From: Acidocella sp. 35-58-6
Lineage (GTDB): Bacteria > Pseudomonadota > Alphaproteobacteria > Acetobacterales > Acetobacteraceae
Length of the DNA stretch: 14,794 bases
Assembly (NCBI GenBank): GCA_002281005.1
Contig: NCFD01000006.1
Location: forward strand, 1 to 14,794
Direction of reading: 5' to 3'
Shown here in pieces: positions 14,223-14,794 of the stretch (position 1 is the stretch's first letter; each line of letters begins with the position of its first letter). The position numbers were made by a program, and so were the translations under genes. A model generated the notes under the pieces. That model had not been told where the DNA came from, made no database searches, and saw nothing but the letters and a program-made list of their open reading frames with translations.

Positions 14223-14794
14223 TTTGGGCGCCAAGGCTTTCTCCATGATCTGCTTCAAGGCTTCAGTGAATTTAAGCTTGTTGTTTTCCCGTTCAATCCG
14301 CTCAATAGCGTGTCTGCGCAATGCCGCCCACAAATCTTCGGTACAATATAAACGCGCAATTTGCCGGGCGAAACCTTTAGGGTCACCAACAGACGCAACG
14401 AGTAGCTCGGCCCCGGGCCGCCAGCCTAATTGATCAGCCAATAGAGATGTTGCAACACAAGGCAAGCCAAACGCTGCCGATTCATAAATTTTATACGGTG
14501 TGCCTGCTGCAAACCGCGTTGGCGCGATAAATATGCGGTTTTCGTTATAATATGGTTCCAAATCTGGCATATAACCATGAATTTTAATCATCGGTTCATT
14601 GTCAAAGGCGGACAAATCAATACGTGGGTCAACGTACCCCACAAAATTCAACAAAGGCACCTCTTCCATTTCCAACGCTAAGGCCGGCATGATTTCATTC
14701 AAATACCAATGCAATGAATCGAGGTTAGGACTGTCCTCCTGGTGAATACTCCCGACGAAAAGCAAATCTTTCCGAGAGTTATAATCTTGCCGCG
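14163..14794 (-). CDS. Glycosyltransferase, GT4-like, C-terminal part (5' end beyond window)
   Basis: The frame is open to the window edge and 209 residues plus the stop are visible; the N-terminal acceptor domain lies outside. Seen are LLFVGS with PNLDSLHWYLNEIMP, IKIHGYMPDLEPYY, then the sugar-nucleotide region RIFIAPTRFAAGTPYKIYESAAFGLPCVATSLLA, typical of the GT4/GT1-fold donor domain (first conserved Glu in IYES). Members make cell-surface polysaccharides or glycolipids; the sugar cannot be told. G+C is about 44% over 14461-14760 (hand count), below the central genes. The last 19 residues (from LSSAAGRK) are encoded antisense to the end of yifB and look non-family. A TTG at 14765 could be misread as a start, but homology (RKDLLFVGS) continues upstream. 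Confidence 0.9.
   Translation of the reverse strand, partial: RQDYNSRKDLLFVGSIHQEDSPNLDSLHWYLNEIMPALALEMEEVPLLNFVGYVDPRIDLSAFDNEPMIKIHGYMPDLEPYYNENRIFIAPTRFAAGTPYKIYESAAFGLPCVATSLLADQLGWRPGAELLVASVGDPKGFARQIARLYCTEDLWAALRRHAIERIERENNKLKFTEALKQIMEKALAPKLSSAAGRKHSAARKSVTVG

Noticed and set aside
1..14794. CRISPR array, tRNA, rRNA, insertion sequence or phage genes
   Set aside because: No regularly spaced repeats, no tRNA-like cloverleaf and no transposase, integrase or phage motif was recognised anywhere in the window.

Overview
The window is a piece of an alphaproteobacterial chromosome. Three things point there: the split F0 operon (atpI-atpB-atpE-atpF'-atpF with no F1 genes attached), the alphaproteobacterial form of the SMC hinge, and the order mutY / DUF721 (dciA) / DsbA-like / smc. 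Rhodospirillales or Acetobacteraceae is a reasonable guess from the protein style, but that is inference. No tRNA, rRNA, CRISPR array or insertion sequence was seen. Coding density is very high and no gene-free stretch exceeds 300 bases.

Layout. (1) 1-951, + strand: the tail of a GSCFA-domain gene cut by the window edge right inside its GSCFA motif. It is AT-richer than the rest. (2) 1004-3006, - strand: mutY followed by an M19 dipeptidase gene, coupled by an ATGA overlap. (3) 2991-7598, + strand: dciA (helicase loader family), a secreted DsbA/thioredoxin-fold protein and smc. dciA and mutY start head to head with overlapping 5' ends. (4) 7713-10176, + strand: the F0 half of ATP synthase. (5) 10352-12645, + strand: a HisJ-type binding protein and HisQ/HisM-type permeases for basic amino acids. 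A perfect 11-bp hairpin separates the binding protein from the permeases, and no ATPase gene is present. (6) 12696-14222, + strand: yifB/comM, with a GTG start embedded in an inverted repeat. (7) 14163-14794, - strand: the C-terminal part of a family-4-type glycosyltransferase gene, again AT-richer, overlapping the end of yifB by 60 bases tail to tail.

Working together: mutY (oxidative mutation avoidance), dciA (replicative helicase loading) and smc (chromosome segregation) form a genome-maintenance block. The atp genes build the membrane proton channel of ATP synthase. The his-type genes import an amino acid across the inner membrane, but need an ATPase encoded elsewhere. The two edge genes (GSCFA, glycosyltransferase) look like surface-glycan functions with a different base composition.

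Most of the window is conserved core content. I did not find a convincing new multi-gene system. The best leads are small-scale: the yifB/glycosyltransferase antisense overlap, the hairpin over the yifB start, the intercistronic hairpin in the transporter operon with its missing ATPase, and the signal-peptide-like extension on the b' subunit.
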